Positions 9,648 to 18,361 of a DNA stretch of 64,000 bases are shown here, one piece after another. The DNA comes from Bacteroidia bacterium (GTDB taxonomy: Bacteria > Bacteroidota > Bacteroidia > J057 > JAIXKT01): contig JAIXKT010000007.1 in the NCBI GenBank assembly GCA_026932145.1, positions 312,796-376,795 on the forward strand, written 5' to 3'. The notes beneath the pieces are model-generated. The model was not told the DNA's origin. It did not search any database and saw nothing but the letters and a program-made list of their open reading frames with translations. The position numbers and the translations under genes were made by a program. Each line of letters opens with the position of its first letter. Position 1 is the first letter of the stretch.

Positions 9648-10871
9648 TTAATCGGAGAGTTGCTCCCAAAAGCTAAATAACGTTATAAAACTTACCCCGA
9701 CCTGTCTTTCTAATATAGATTCGGTGAGCATTGCAACCAAAACAACACTCCAAAAGGCTAACTTTCGGTAGGAAATTTTTTTGCCTCTATATCCCCAAAA
9801 AATAATATTAACTAAAAATAGTATTCCTACCAAACCAAGCCCAACTCCGGTTTCAATCCATTGATTATGAAAGTCATGCAGATAGCATTCTGGTTTCATA
9901 TTTACTTGGTTTTGGATATATTTTTCCTGTAAAACGTATTTTGCGTCTCCATTTCCGACCCCTAACAATGGGTTTTCACGAAAAATTTGCCATCCTATTT
10001 GCCAAGTTGCTAAACGCATGGACACCGAACGCCAGCTAATATCCCCTCCGGTTTTCCAAATACGAATATCTTCTTGGGAGTTCCAAATACGTTTATTGAA
10101 TGAAGTACTTGTGTAGTAAGCTATTACAGGAGTTATTCCCAAAGAAATAAGTCCTAAGATTGCCCATTTCCAGAGTTTTTCTCGGAACATCCATACCAGT
10201 AATATTAAGCCGATAGCGGCATATAAAGCAATAAGCCCCGTTCGGGCTGCAAAAATGTGAACACAGCAAAATAGAAAACAACATATTCCCAAAGCTACCC
10301 AACGAATAATTTTATCAGAATTTTTTCTAAAATGATAAAATGACAAAATAACCGCCCAAGCCGCCAACATACTGAAGTAGATATGAGACATTTTTGGCTT
10401 TATCGGAACTTCTTGAGATTGAGCTACTAACTCGTTAATCTCCTTGTAATGAAGAAAGTAGTTTGTTAATGTAGCTACTGCTGAAACCATAACGGCAGCT
10501 AAAAAAGTGAGTTCTACCCACGTTCGCTGTTTTGAAGATAATTTTTGTACCGCAATCCAACCCAATGGAACCAGCAAAAAAGGTAGCTTGATTCTGATTT
10601 CTTCCTGAAAATCATCCAAATGCGTTTCCTGAAAAAAACCAATTAACAAAACCACATAAAAAGCTATCCAACTAATAAACAATGGATTCCATAGTTTATT
10701 TTTTTGTATTTTGAGCAAGCCAAGCAAAGCAATTCCACCAACACCGATACTGATTAGTGCCGGAGATAAGGTTAAACCTGCTACAATACTGAATGAAAAA
10801 ATAAGTGTTAATGCAGTATAAAGATTACTATTTAAAAATTTTGAAAACAAAGTATCGGTGCGTTGGAACAC
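9648..10871 (-). CDS. O-antigen ligase / Wzy-type membrane protein
   Basis: A polytopic protein of up to 407 residues with about ten hydrophobic segments. The large periplasmic loop holds GVGNGDAKYVL and HDFHNQWIETGVGLGLVG, the G-V-G-N and H-N motifs of the WaaL/Wzy_C family. It likely joins or polymerises lipid-linked glycans at the periplasmic face. The start is uncertain. GTG at 10871 gives MFQRTDTLFSKF, but a -7 box (TACTTTTG) covers 10878-10871, so TTG at 10850 is a possible later start. It converges with the nucleotidyltransferase gene after only 9 bases. Confidence 0.85.
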   Translation of the reverse strand: MFQRTDTLFSKFLNSNLYTALTLIFSFSIVAGLTLSPALISIGVGGIALLGLLKIQKNKLWNPLFISWIAFYVVLLIGFFQETHLDDFQEEIRIKLPFLLVPLGWIAVQKLSSKQRTWVELTFLAAVMVSAVATLTNYFLHYKEINELVAQSQEVPIKPKMSHIYFSMLAAWAVILSFYHFRKNSDKIIRWVALGICCFLFCCVHIFAARTGLIALYAAIGLILLVWMFREKLWKWAILGLISLGITPVIAYYTSTSFNKRIWNSQEDIRIWKTGGDISWRSVSMRLATWQIGWQIFRENPLLGVGNGDAKYVLQEKYIQNQVNMKPECYLHDFHNQWIETGVGLGLVGILFLVNIIFWGYRGKKISYRKLAFWSVVLVAMLTESILERQVGVSFITLFSFWEQLSD

Positions 10872-10878
10872 AAAAGTA
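10871..10878 (-). promoter_or_regulatory. -7 box TACTTTTG upstream of the O-antigen ligase gene
   Basis: On the minus strand this matches TAnnTTTG exactly. It touches the annotated GTG start, so if active the true start must be downstream or the message nearly leaderless. No -33 element at the right distance was found. Confidence 0.35.
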
Positions 10879-10979
10879 GTAATCTTGCTAAATTTTCAAT
10901 GACTTAGTTTCAATATAATTGAATTATATTTTAGCGTTTAAGTTGGTATGCTATCCAATTACGGTAAAAAAACATTTTG

Positions 10980-10987
10980 TAAATTTG
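10980..10987 (+). promoter_or_regulatory. -7 box TAAATTTG for recR
   Basis: An exact TAnnTTTG match 21 bases before the recR ATG. Expected transcription start is near 10992-10994, giving a leader of about 15 bases. A -33 TTG at the usual spacing is not obvious. Confidence 0.45.
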
Positions 10988-11008
10988 CTGATTAAATTCT
11001 TTTTGTAA

Positions 11009-11635
11009 ATGGAGTTTCCGTCCCAGTACCTTGGTGAAGCTGTAAAACAATTATCGCAATTACCCGGTATTGGTAAAAAAACGGCTTTACGCCTTGTTTT
11101 GCATATTTTAAATTTACCGGAATCTACTGTTTCTGGCCTTGCACAGTCGTTGATTCAACTGAAAACGTCTTTGCTGCGTTGTTCTCGTTGTAATAATATT
11201 TCTGATACGCAGATATGCAGCATTTGCCAGAATCCTCGACGGATACAAAACCAGATTTGTGTTGTTTCAGACATCCGCGATGTGTTGGTTATAGAGCAAA
11301 CGAATCATTATCATGGATTATATCATATTTTAGGCGGAATTTTAGATCCGTTGGCGGGAATAGGACCTGATAAATTATTCATAGAACACCTTCTCCAAAG
11401 ATGCCAAACAGAGCCTATTCAAGAGATTATTTTAGCATTAAATTCTGATTTAGAGGGAGATACGACTGCTTTATATGTTGCCACAAAAGTTCGCCAAGTT
11501 TCTTTAGATATTCGTATATCAAATTTAGCGCGGGGCGTGGCTTTCGGTGCTCCACTTGAATATGTTGATGAAATCACCTTAGCACGTGCATTGCAACAAA
11601 GAACAGATTATTTGCTCCCATTATCCAACTCATAA
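11009..11635 (+). CDS. recR: recombination mediator RecR
   Basis: 208 residues. RecR works with RecO and RecF to load RecA at gaps. An N-terminal helix-hairpin-helix (LPGIGKKTALRLVLHIL) is followed by the zinc finger C58-x2-C61...C70-x2-C73. A Toprim domain begins at ICVVSDIRDVLVIEQT and includes YHILGGILDPLAGIGPDKL. A Walker-like C-terminal segment, RISNLARGVAFGAPLEYVDEIT, completes the family pattern. Length is as usual. The next gene starts one base after its stop. Confidence 0.97.
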   Translation: MEFPSQYLGEAVKQLSQLPGIGKKTALRLVLHILNLPESTVSGLAQSLIQLKTSLLRCSRCNNISDTQICSICQNPRRIQNQICVVSDIRDVLVIEQTNHYHGLYHILGGILDPLAGIGPDKLFIEHLLQRCQTEPIQEIILALNSDLEGDTTALYVATKVRQVSLDIRISNLARGVAFGAPLEYVDEITLARALQQRTDYLLPLSNS

Positions 11636-11636
11636 T

Positions 11637-13601
11637 ATGCTGCTGTCCATTGTAATTGTAAACTATAATGTAAAGCATTTTTTAGCACAAACACTAAATT
11701 CTGTTCAAAAAGCTATTCAAAATATTGAAGCAGAAGTATTTGTAGTTGATAATAACTCGGTAGATGGTAGCACTGCATTTGTTCAAGAAAAGTTTCCTTG
11801 GGTAAAACTAATAGCCAGCACGGAAAATTTAGGATTTTCTAAGGGAAATAACTTAGCTATTCGGAGAGCTTTAGGGGAGTATGTTTTACTCCTAAACCCG
11901 GATACAGTTGTTGAAGAAGATACCTTCCAAAAAATTCTGGATTATTTAGACAAAAATCCGGATGTAGGAGCATTGGGAGTTCGTATGATTAACGGAGAGG
12001 GTAAATTTCTACCAGAATCAAAACGTTCAATACCAACTCCTTGGGTTGCATTTAATAAGATATTTGGCTTATCCAAACTTTTTCCTAAAAGTAAGCGATT
12101 TGGAAAATATCATTTAACATATCTTCCTGAGAATCAAACAAATGACGTAGAGGTATTATCCGGTGCATTTATGATGCTTCGGAAAAAAGTCTTAGATGAG
12201 GTTGGCCTCTTAGATGAAGATTATTTCATGTATGGCGAAGATATAGACTTGTCTTATAGGGTTTTAAAGGCAGGCTATCGAGTTGTTTACTTTGCAGATA
12301 CACGCATTATTCACTACAAAGGCGAAAGTACTAAGAAAGGAAGTTTAAATTATGTAGTTGTTTTTTATCAGGCGATGCTCATTTTTGCGCGTAAGCATTT
12401 TTCTGGAGGGAGGCAGTCTGTATTTTTAGGAATTATTCAGGCTGCTGTATTCATACGGGCGGCATTGGCGATTTTTAGGCGGGTTATTTCATCAATAGGT
12501 TTGGCTGTTGCAGATTTTACCGGCTTTTTGCTGATAGCATTATTGGTTAAAGATATATGGGAATATTTTGTGCATCTGCCTAATGGCATTCCGTATCCGG
12601 CGGTATTTTCAACGATAGTAGCTCCTTTGTATGCGTTTATTTTTACGGCACTATTATACCTAACCGGCGGGTATCGCCGGCCTTATCAACTGCGTTCCAT
12701 CACTTTTGGTGTCTTGTTAGGCTTTATAGGTATTGCTACACTCAGTTTCTTGTTTCCAGATATTAATTTTTCTCGGGGGATTGTCTTTTTTACGGCAATA
12801 GGAGCCTTTATGAGTAGCTCTTTATTCCGGATGTTAGATAGTTATTTTCGGTTTGGAGTTCCTTTTTTTACGGAAAAGGTTCACCAGAAAGTAGTGCTTG
12901 TGGGAGATGCACAAGAAGTGCAGCGTGTTTGGCAACTGTTGAAGTATGATATTAAATATCCGGCAGATATTATTGGTTGGGTACATACTGAGTCTCAGAC
13001 AATTCCGGCCTTAGAGTGGCTTGGGAATTTAGCACAACTTCCTGAAATTTGCCGGTTTTACAACTTAGATGATTTGATTTTTTGCAACAAAAGCCTAACA
13101 GCCCAGCAGATTATGGAATGGATGCAGGTGCTTGCTCCAATGGGTGTGAATTACAAAATCGCTCCGGCAGATGGTAACTATCTCATCGGGCCAAACATCA
13201 TTTTGATGGGTAATCATAGCTATGAATATTTTAGGATTAATAATCAGGTAATTAGCTTACAGAAGAAGATTTTTGATTTGGTGGCCGGCCTTATCTTGTT
13301 ATGTTTATTTCCGGCTATTTTTTGGGTATTTCAGTCTCCGCAGTTAGCTTTAAAACAACTGTTTTTTACATTAATTGGTCGCTTTCATATTGTTTCGTTT
13401 ACGAACTTAAATAACCCCAAACTCCCTAAGTTGAAACCCGGCTTGCTGACGCCGGCAGTAGCTTCTTCGTTTCCTAACCGTTTAACACAGCAAGAACTTG
13501 ATGACCTTGATTTAGATTATGCTTTACATTACTCATTGGGCTTAGATTGTAGAATTTTTGCCAAAGGATTTCGGCATATAGGCGATAGATCTGTTTTATG
13601 A
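11637..13601 (+). CDS. GT2 glycosyltransferase fused to a degenerate polyprenyl glycosylphosphotransferase-like region
   Basis: I start at ATG 11637 (MLLSIVIVNYNVKHFL, 654 residues), two bases after the recR stop. Residues 1 to about 240 are a GT2 domain of the rhamnosyltransferase type: VVDNNSVDGS, NLGFSKGNNLAIR, LLNPDTVVE, and the late motif DEDYFMYGEDIDLSYR. About four membrane segments follow. Then comes a Rossmann-like region beginning KVVLVGDAQEVQRVW, and a tail FDLVAGLILLCLFPAIFWV...LDLDYALHYSLGLDCRIFAKG. This layout mirrors the CoA-binding and bacterial sugar transferase (PNPT) parts of WbaP-like enzymes. The usual PNPT catalytic core (KFRTM, D-E segment) is missing. It probably makes or modifies a surface glycan. 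Confidence 0.8.
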   Translation: MLLSIVIVNYNVKHFLAQTLNSVQKAIQNIEAEVFVVDNNSVDGSTAFVQEKFPWVKLIASTENLGFSKGNNLAIRRALGEYVLLLNPDTVVEEDTFQKILDYLDKNPDVGALGVRMINGEGKFLPESKRSIPTPWVAFNKIFGLSKLFPKSKRFGKYHLTYLPENQTNDVEVLSGAFMMLRKKVLDEVGLLDEDYFMYGEDIDLSYRVLKAGYRVVYFADTRIIHYKGESTKKGSLNYVVVFYQAMLIFARKHFSGGRQSVFLGIIQAAVFIRAALAIFRRVISSIGLAVADFTGFLLIALLVKDIWEYFVHLPNGIPYPAVFSTIVAPLYAFIFTALLYLTGGYRRPYQLRSITFGVLLGFIGIATLSFLFPDINFSRGIVFFTAIGAFMSSSLFRMLDSYFRFGVPFFTEKVHQKVVLVGDAQEVQRVWQLLKYDIKYPADIIGWVHTESQTIPALEWLGNLAQLPEICRFYNLDDLIFCNKSLTAQQIMEWMQVLAPMGVNYKIAPADGNYLIGPNIILMGNHSYEYFRINNQVISLQKKIFDLVAGLILLCLFPAIFWVFQSPQLALKQLFFTLIGRFHIVSFTNLNNPKLPKLKPGLLTPAVASSFPNRLTQQELDDLDLDYALHYSLGLDCRIFAKGFRHIGDRSVL

Positions 13602-14230
13602 AAAAAGATTTACACTATTGGGCTGTTTTTTTACTGTGGGGTTTTCTGGTGAATAACACCTTTGGGCAAATTATAGAGCCGATTCGGGTAAAGTTTGGAG
13701 GGTCTATCGGAGCCGGTGGGCTGCACGCTTTTTTTCAACCCAGTGCAGACGTTCATTGGCGTGGTGCCTCCCTGAGATTAAGTGCCGGAACTCATTACAT
13801 AGGAATAGGTTACAGCCAAAAAATAGGATTTTACAGACCCATTCTCTGGTGGAGAAAACCCACCAGACGGCTCGATAGACCAATATTTCTATCATTTAAC
13901 TATTTAGAAGACTACTGGTTAGCTAACAAAACTCCCAGAGGCACCCCCAGACGAGATAGAGATATTTTTATGCTCCTTGCCGGCGTTCATGCAAACTTAA
14001 ACTATGTTGGGTCGGTTTACTTTCAGGTAGCTTTTGGAGCTATGTATCTCATTGAAAAATACAATCCAGTACTCGGAAAACCTATTAAAAATATCCATAT
14101 CATAACCCCCATGGTAGAAGTTCGTCTTGGCGGAATCATCGTGAGCCATAAAACTCATGATAGAAAACCCGGATATGGTAAGACTATTTTAATAAAACGA
14201 ATACCCACTCGGCACCGAATTTACCGATAA
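13598..14230 (+). CDS. exported hypothetical protein, outer-membrane-like
   Basis: 210 residues starting in an ATGA overlap with the GT2 fusion gene. Residues 1-23 form a signal peptide ending NNTFGQ. The mature part has alternating aromatic/polar strands (LRLSAGTHYIGIGYSQKIGFY, SVYFQVAFGAMYLIEKY, MVEVRLGGIIV) and no cysteine, as in small outer-membrane barrels. The C-terminus is very basic. Family not recognised. The overlap suggests co-expression with the glycan gene. Confidence 0.65.
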   Translation: MKKDLHYWAVFLLWGFLVNNTFGQIIEPIRVKFGGSIGAGGLHAFFQPSADVHWRGASLRLSAGTHYIGIGYSQKIGFYRPILWWRKPTRRLDRPIFLSFNYLEDYWLANKTPRGTPRRDRDIFMLLAGVHANLNYVGSVYFQVAFGAMYLIEKYNPVLGKPIKNIHIITPMVEVRLGGIIVSHKTHDRKPGYGKTILIKRIPTRHRIYR

Positions 14231-14238
14231 GCATTCAA

Positions 14239-14943
14239 ATGGAAACCTTCGCAGAAAAAGTAATTGACTTCAACCGTAATTTACATTATACAGGCAAACT
14301 TCCGGCAGGCTTTCAAGTAATGAACCCATATATGGATAATCTTGAAACCATAAAGGTAATGCAACAATTTTACCATAAGTATTATAATGATAATATACGG
14401 CGTAAATTTATTATAGGAATAAACCCTGGTCGCCATGGCGCAGGAATAACCGGAATCCCATTCACAGATACGAAACGATTAGAAAATAGTTGCGGCATAA
14501 AAATGACTTCAGCACATACACACGAAATCTCTTCTGTATTTGTGTATGATATGATTGCTGATTATGGCGGAACAGATATGTTTTTTAAACACTTTTATAT
14601 CAACTCTCCATTCCCATTAGCGATTATACGAAAAACAGAAACCGGAAAATACTTAAATGCAAATTATTACGATGATTCAATACTCTTTGAAATGCTGAAA
14701 GAGTTTATGATATTGTCATTAAAAAAACATATTAATTTGGGATTAGATACAGATAGAGTTTTTGTTTTGGGAAAGAAAAATGCCGATTTTATTCAACAAT
14801 TAAATAATGAAGCAAATTTATTTAACCAAATTGTGGTATTAGAACACCCAAGATTTATCCAACAATACAAGTCAAAAGAAAAACAACAGTATATCAACAA
14901 ATACCTACAAGCCTTTAATAGCTACGTAACCCAAGAAGGATAG
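14239..14943 (+). CDS. SMUG2-like uracil-DNA glycosylase family protein (DUF4918)
   Basis: 234 residues. GINPGRHGAGITGIPFTDT (from residue 60) is the first catalytic motif of the uracil-DNA glycosylase superfamily in the form used by SMUG2/DUF4918 proteins, and EHPRFIQQY (H203) is the second. HINLGLDTDRVFVLGKKNADF provides the central strand and helix. Family members remove uracil or other damaged bases from DNA. The gene follows the exported protein by 8 bases. It precedes the nirK promoter region, so reactive nitrogen damage is a conceivable but unproven context. Confidence 0.8.
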   Translation: METFAEKVIDFNRNLHYTGKLPAGFQVMNPYMDNLETIKVMQQFYHKYYNDNIRRKFIIGINPGRHGAGITGIPFTDTKRLENSCGIKMTSAHTHEISSVFVYDMIADYGGTDMFFKHFYINSPFPLAIIRKTETGKYLNANYYDDSILFEMLKEFMILSLKKHINLGLDTDRVFVLGKKNADFIQQLNNEANLFNQIVVLEHPRFIQQYKSKEKQQYINKYLQAFNSYVTQEG

Positions 14944-15133
14944 ACCTTTTCTGCAATAAAATTCTCTACTTTTAAATTAATTTTGGTTACCTTTACCAGC
15001 GTTGAGTGCTGACAGATTCGTCGGGTAATTAATATAATTACATTCACAAACCCTTAAATCTTTTTTACCGAAAACCAACAATCATTATTGGCAACCACAA
15101 AACACTACTAATAAGATATACTTTACTTTTTTT

Positions 15134-15156
15134 GTGATTTTTATCACTAAATAGTG
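15134..15156 (+). promoter_or_regulatory. two overlapping Crp/Fnr-type palindromes upstream of nirK
   Basis: GTGAT-N4-ATCAC (15134-15147) is a perfect inverted repeat and fits TGTGA-N6-TCAC(A). A second near-palindrome, CACTAAATAGTG (15145-15156), shares its right arm. A possible -7 element, TAGTTTAG (15169-15176, one mismatch to TAnnTTTG), would place the start near 15181-15183. The first palindrome would then be centred about 42 bases upstream, the usual activator position. This predicts control by a Crp/Fnr-family regulator responding to low oxygen or nitric oxide. The 14944-15133 stretch shows nothing else. Confidence 0.6.
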
Positions 15157-15235
15157 TGATACAATACATAGTTTAGTATAATAAAAATTAAGAACTTAGT
15201 GTAAATTTTTAATAATCAACCATTAATTTTTTTAT

Positions 15236-16687
15236 ATGGAAATACCATTTAAATTCAGGAATATAGCTTTGGCTATTTGTATGTGCATCGGTGCAACGTC
15301 TTGTAAACAAGATGGCAAAGGCACTACCGATTATGCGAGTATCAAAATTCAGGGCGGGGAGGCTGTGCAGGCAGAGCTAACCTCACCACCACTTGTCCCC
15401 AAACCCATTGGAAATAGACCAGCTCAAAAGCTGAGAGTAGATTTAGAAATTATCGAAAAAGAAGGAGAATTAGATAATGGTGTAAAATATGTCTTTTGGA
15501 CTTTTGGCGGAACTGTTCCAGGTTCTTTCATACGTACCCGTGTAGGCGATGAAGTAGAGTTTCACTTAAAAAATCATCCCAATAATAAATTACCGCATAA
15601 TATTGACTTACACGCTGTTACGGGTCAAGGTGGCGGTGCTGAAGCTTCTTTTGTAGCACCGGGTCATGAAAAAGTTTTTGACTTTAAATTGATAAACCCG
15701 GGATTATACATTTATCACTGCGCAACAGCTCCGGTAGGGATGCACATCGCTAACGGTATGTATGGCTTGATTTTGGTAGAGCCGGAAGGCGGCCTACCCC
15801 CTGTGGATAAAGAATTTTATGTGTGCCAAGGCGACTTCTATACTGCCGGCAAGCACGGAGAAACCGGCTTGCAAGCATTTGATATGCAAAAAGCCTTTGA
15901 TGAAAAACCCGAATACGTTGTATTCAATGGAAAAGTTGGCTCTATAGTCGGCGAAAATGCCTTAAAATGTAAAGTAGGCGAAACCGTAAGGCTCTTTATC
16001 GGAAACGGAGGCCCAAACCTCGTATCTTCTTTCCACGTTATCGGAGAAATATTTGACAAAGTTTATATCGAAGGCGGAAAACATATTAACGAACAAGTTC
16101 AAACAACATTAATCCCTGCTGGTGGAGCAGCTATCGTAGAGTTTAAAGTGGAAGTTCCCTCTAAGTTGATCTTAGTAGATCACTCTATATTCAGAACCTT
16201 TAACAAAGGATCTTTGGGAATGTTAGTCGTTGAAGGAGAGAAAAATGAGCATGTATTTAAAGGAGTTGTTACCGAAGGTGTTTACAACCCCGAAGGCGGT
16301 ACAATCCACGAAACCCCAAAACCAGAAGAGTCAGGTAAGCCTGCAAAGGTTCTATCAAAAGCAGAAAAAATAGAGGCAGGAAAGATTCTCTACTCTAAAT
16401 CATGCTTTGCTTGCCACCAAAATGACGGAGCCGGAATACCTAATGCTTTCCCGCCATTAGCTAAGTCTGACTTCTTAAATGCAGATAAAGACCGCGCTAT
16501 CAACATCGTATTAAAAGGCTTAACAGGCGAAATTACCGTAAATGGTAAAAAATATAACAGCGAAATGCCTGCCCAAAAATTAACCGATGAAGAAATAGCC
16601 AACGTATTAACGTACGTCTATAACTCATGGGGAAATAATGGTACAGAAATTAAATCAGAAGACGTTAAAAAAGTACGAGCTAAATAA
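15236..16687 (+). CDS. nirK: copper nitrite reductase NirK with fused cytochrome c domain, lipoprotein
   Basis: 483 residues; reduces nitrite to nitric oxide in the periplasm. A signal ends in a lipobox (GATSC, Cys23). Two cupredoxin domains follow. Type 1 copper ligands are H121, C162, H170 and M175; type 2 ligands are H126, H161 and H316 (VDHSIF). Catalytic residues D124 and H267 (SSFHVIG) are kept. The form resembles AniA-type NirK. Residues about 375-475 are a class I cytochrome c domain with C390-x2-C393-H394 and a likely haem Met in NSEMPAQ. The haem domain probably feeds electrons to the copper site. nirV and an SCO gene follow on the same strand. Confidence 0.97.
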   Translation: MEIPFKFRNIALAICMCIGATSCKQDGKGTTDYASIKIQGGEAVQAELTSPPLVPKPIGNRPAQKLRVDLEIIEKEGELDNGVKYVFWTFGGTVPGSFIRTRVGDEVEFHLKNHPNNKLPHNIDLHAVTGQGGGAEASFVAPGHEKVFDFKLINPGLYIYHCATAPVGMHIANGMYGLILVEPEGGLPPVDKEFYVCQGDFYTAGKHGETGLQAFDMQKAFDEKPEYVVFNGKVGSIVGENALKCKVGETVRLFIGNGGPNLVSSFHVIGEIFDKVYIEGGKHINEQVQTTLIPAGGAAIVEFKVEVPSKLILVDHSIFRTFNKGSLGMLVVEGEKNEHVFKGVVTEGVYNPEGGTIHETPKPEESGKPAKVLSKAEKIEAGKILYSKSCFACHQNDGAGIPNAFPPLAKSDFLNADKDRAINIVLKGLTGEITVNGKKYNSEMPAQKLTDEEIANVLTYVYNSWGNNGTEIKSEDVKKVRAK

Positions 16688-16732
16688 AAGCTAAAATCCA
16701 ATAAACGTAACCGGGCGTAAACTAAATAGATT

Positions 16733-17506
16733 ATGAAAAATATCCTTGTCGTTCTATCACTGTTCCTATCAAATGTTCTTTACAGCCAAACAAAAATGAA
16801 CCTGATTAAAGGGGGAAGTTACAAACCGTTTTTTGGCTCTACAGAAACACCAGATGTTCAGGTTCAGGATTTCTATCTGGATGTTACCCCGGTTACTCAT
16901 CAACAGTTTGCGGAGTTTGTCAAAAACAACCCAAAATGGCAAAAAGGAAATGTAAAAAAAATATTTGCCGATGAAAACTACCTTAATGGTTGGGCATTGC
17001 CGAATACCGCACCAGCCGAGTTTAGCAACAAACCGGTAAATTATATTTCTTGGTTCGCCGCTAAAACCTACTGTGAATGTCAAGGAAAAAGATTGCCAAC
17101 CCTTGAAGAATGGGAATACGTAGCAATGGCAAGCCCCAAGAAGCGAGATGCCCGAAAAGATAGCCTGTTTATCAAAAAAATCCTAAGTGGCTATGAAACC
17201 CCCAAAACATATCTCTTTGATATAGGAAAAACAGAAGCCAATATCTGGGGAATCAAAGACTTACATGGAGTTGTTTGGGAATGGGTCTATGACTATAATT
17301 CGGTTATCTTAGGCAACGAATCCAGAAAAAGACGTGAAGATAACGCTGACTTTTGTGGCGCCGAATCAGTAGGAACTACTGACCTAATGAATTATGCCGC
17401 ATTTATACGCTTCGCACTTCGCGCTAGCCTAAAAGCAAACTTTTGTATCGCTAATCTCGGTTTCAGATGCGCCAAAAGTATCCCCACAAAAACACCAAAT
17501 CTGTAA
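16733..17506 (+). CDS. nirV: NirV-like protein, formylglycine-generating-enzyme/sulfatase-modifying fold
   Basis: 257 residues with a signal peptide (cleavage near SNVLYSQ). The FGE/SUMF1 pattern is clear: MNLIKGGSYKPFFG, DFYLDVTPVTHQQFAEF, NKPVNYISWFAAKTYCECQG, KRLPTLEEWEYVA, DLHGVVWEWVYD, and a terminal ANLGFRCAK. Proteins of this family directly downstream of nirK are known as NirV, whose role in nitrite reduction is not settled. It lies 45 bases after nirK and 11 before the SCO gene. No sulfatase gene is present, which supports the NirV reading over a sulfatase-modifying one. Confidence 0.85.
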   Translation: MKNILVVLSLFLSNVLYSQTKMNLIKGGSYKPFFGSTETPDVQVQDFYLDVTPVTHQQFAEFVKNNPKWQKGNVKKIFADENYLNGWALPNTAPAEFSNKPVNYISWFAAKTYCECQGKRLPTLEEWEYVAMASPKKRDARKDSLFIKKILSGYETPKTYLFDIGKTEANIWGIKDLHGVVWEWVYDYNSVILGNESRKRREDNADFCGAESVGTTDLMNYAAFIRFALRASLKANFCIANLGFRCAKSIPTKTPNL

Positions 17507-17517
17507 TTTAATTCAAC

Positions 17518-18117
17518 GTGAAAACTATTATAACTTGCTTATTATTAATCGGAAGTTTAGCTGCTTGTAAAAAAACTGCATCTACTCCAGAAAAACAAAC
17601 CATTAGTGAACTATCTATCTACAACTTAGAAACAGAGTGGGAAAACCAAGAAGGAGAAAAAATACAGTTTAAAGACCTACAAGGAAACGTCTTAGTAGTA
17701 GTGATGATTTACACATCCTGCAAAGCTGCCTGCCCAAGGCTGGTAGCCGACATGAAAAATATCCAGAAAGCAGTAGGAAAATCATCTGGAAAACCTATCC
17801 GCTATGTGTTGGTTAGCATTGACCCCAAAAAAGACACTCCCCCAAAATTAAAAGAATTTAGTATCGAAAACAACATGACAGATTCCCATTGGCTGTTTTT
17901 ACGCGGAACAGAAGAAACAACCAGAGAATTTGCAAATACCTTAGCCGTTAAATATAAAGAAATTTCTCCCATAGACTTTTCGCACTCAAATATTATCAGT
18001 GTCTTTGACGAAAATGGCGATATGAAGTTTCAGCAAGAAGGACTCGGATTGGACAATAAAGAAATTGTTAAAAAAATCCAACAAACTGCTGGAGGTGAAC
18101 AAAAGACTACTTCTTAG
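17518..18117 (+). CDS. SCO1/SenC-family copper chaperone lipoprotein
   Basis: 199 residues from a GTG start, with lipobox GSLAAC. The thioredoxin-like fold keeps the copper ligands of SCO proteins: C68 and C72 in YTSCKAACP and H156 in DFSHSNII. RYVLVSIDPKKDTP and HWLFLRGTEE are also family segments. SCO proteins deliver copper to the CuA site of cytochrome oxidase; here the operon position after nirK and nirV suggests metallation of NirK. A strong terminator follows within 25 bases. Confidence 0.92.
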   Translation: MKTIITCLLLIGSLAACKKTASTPEKQTISELSIYNLETEWENQEGEKIQFKDLQGNVLVVVMIYTSCKAACPRLVADMKNIQKAVGKSSGKPIRYVLVSIDPKKDTPPKLKEFSIENNMTDSHWLFLRGTEETTREFANTLAVKYKEISPIDFSHSNIISVFDENGDMKFQQEGLGLDNKEIVKKIQQTAGGEQKTTS

Positions 18118-18139
18118 AAAGAAAATTATTTAAGGATAT

Positions 18140-18187
18140 AAAAAAAGATTGCCAGAGTGATTCAAATCACTCTGGCAATCTTTTTTT
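18140..18187 (+). terminator. rho-independent terminator of the nirK-nirV-sco operon
   Basis: A perfect 15-bp stem (18147-18161 with 18166-18180, loop TCAA) is flanked by seven A's and seven T's. It is symmetrical enough to act in both directions. Confidence 0.93.
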
Positions 18188-18261
18188 AGCATAATCATCG
18201 TAATAATTCAAAATGATCCATAATTTAGCTTATTAATTGCATATTAATACAACCAAAAAGC

Positions 18262-18301
18262 CATTTTGGCATTTTCGGAAACATAAATCAGTCATTTTGG
18301 C
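18262..18301. repeat. direct repeat CATTTTGGC x2 upstream of clpB
   Basis: CATTTTGGC occurs at 18262-18270 and 18293-18301, exactly 31 bases apart (about three helical turns). The first copy is part of the small palindrome GCCA-TTT-TGGC (18260-18270). It lies about 60-100 bases before the clpB ATG and could be an operator. No CIRCE element is present. The rest of 18188-18361 shows nothing else. Confidence 0.3.
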
Positions 18302-18361
18302 TTGTTTGTGCGTTGTTGCATAAAGTTTGTAATAAAGGCACCGGAGAAAAACACTATAATT

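Noticed and set aside
15941..15975. Apparent loss of a catalytic NirK histidine at the VGEN segment
   Set aside because: The family's active-site histidine aligns with SSFHVIG (H267) and the type 2 copper ligand with VDHSIF (H316); both are present, so the enzyme looks intact.
16733..17506. Sulfatase-activating formylglycine enzyme
   Set aside because: No sulfatase gene is present and the position right after nirK fits NirV.
18311..18320. Shared GTTGCATAA near 18313 and 63922 as insertion-sequence ends
   Set aside because: A single 9-base match with no inverted partner or transposase is expected by chance in AT-rich DNA.
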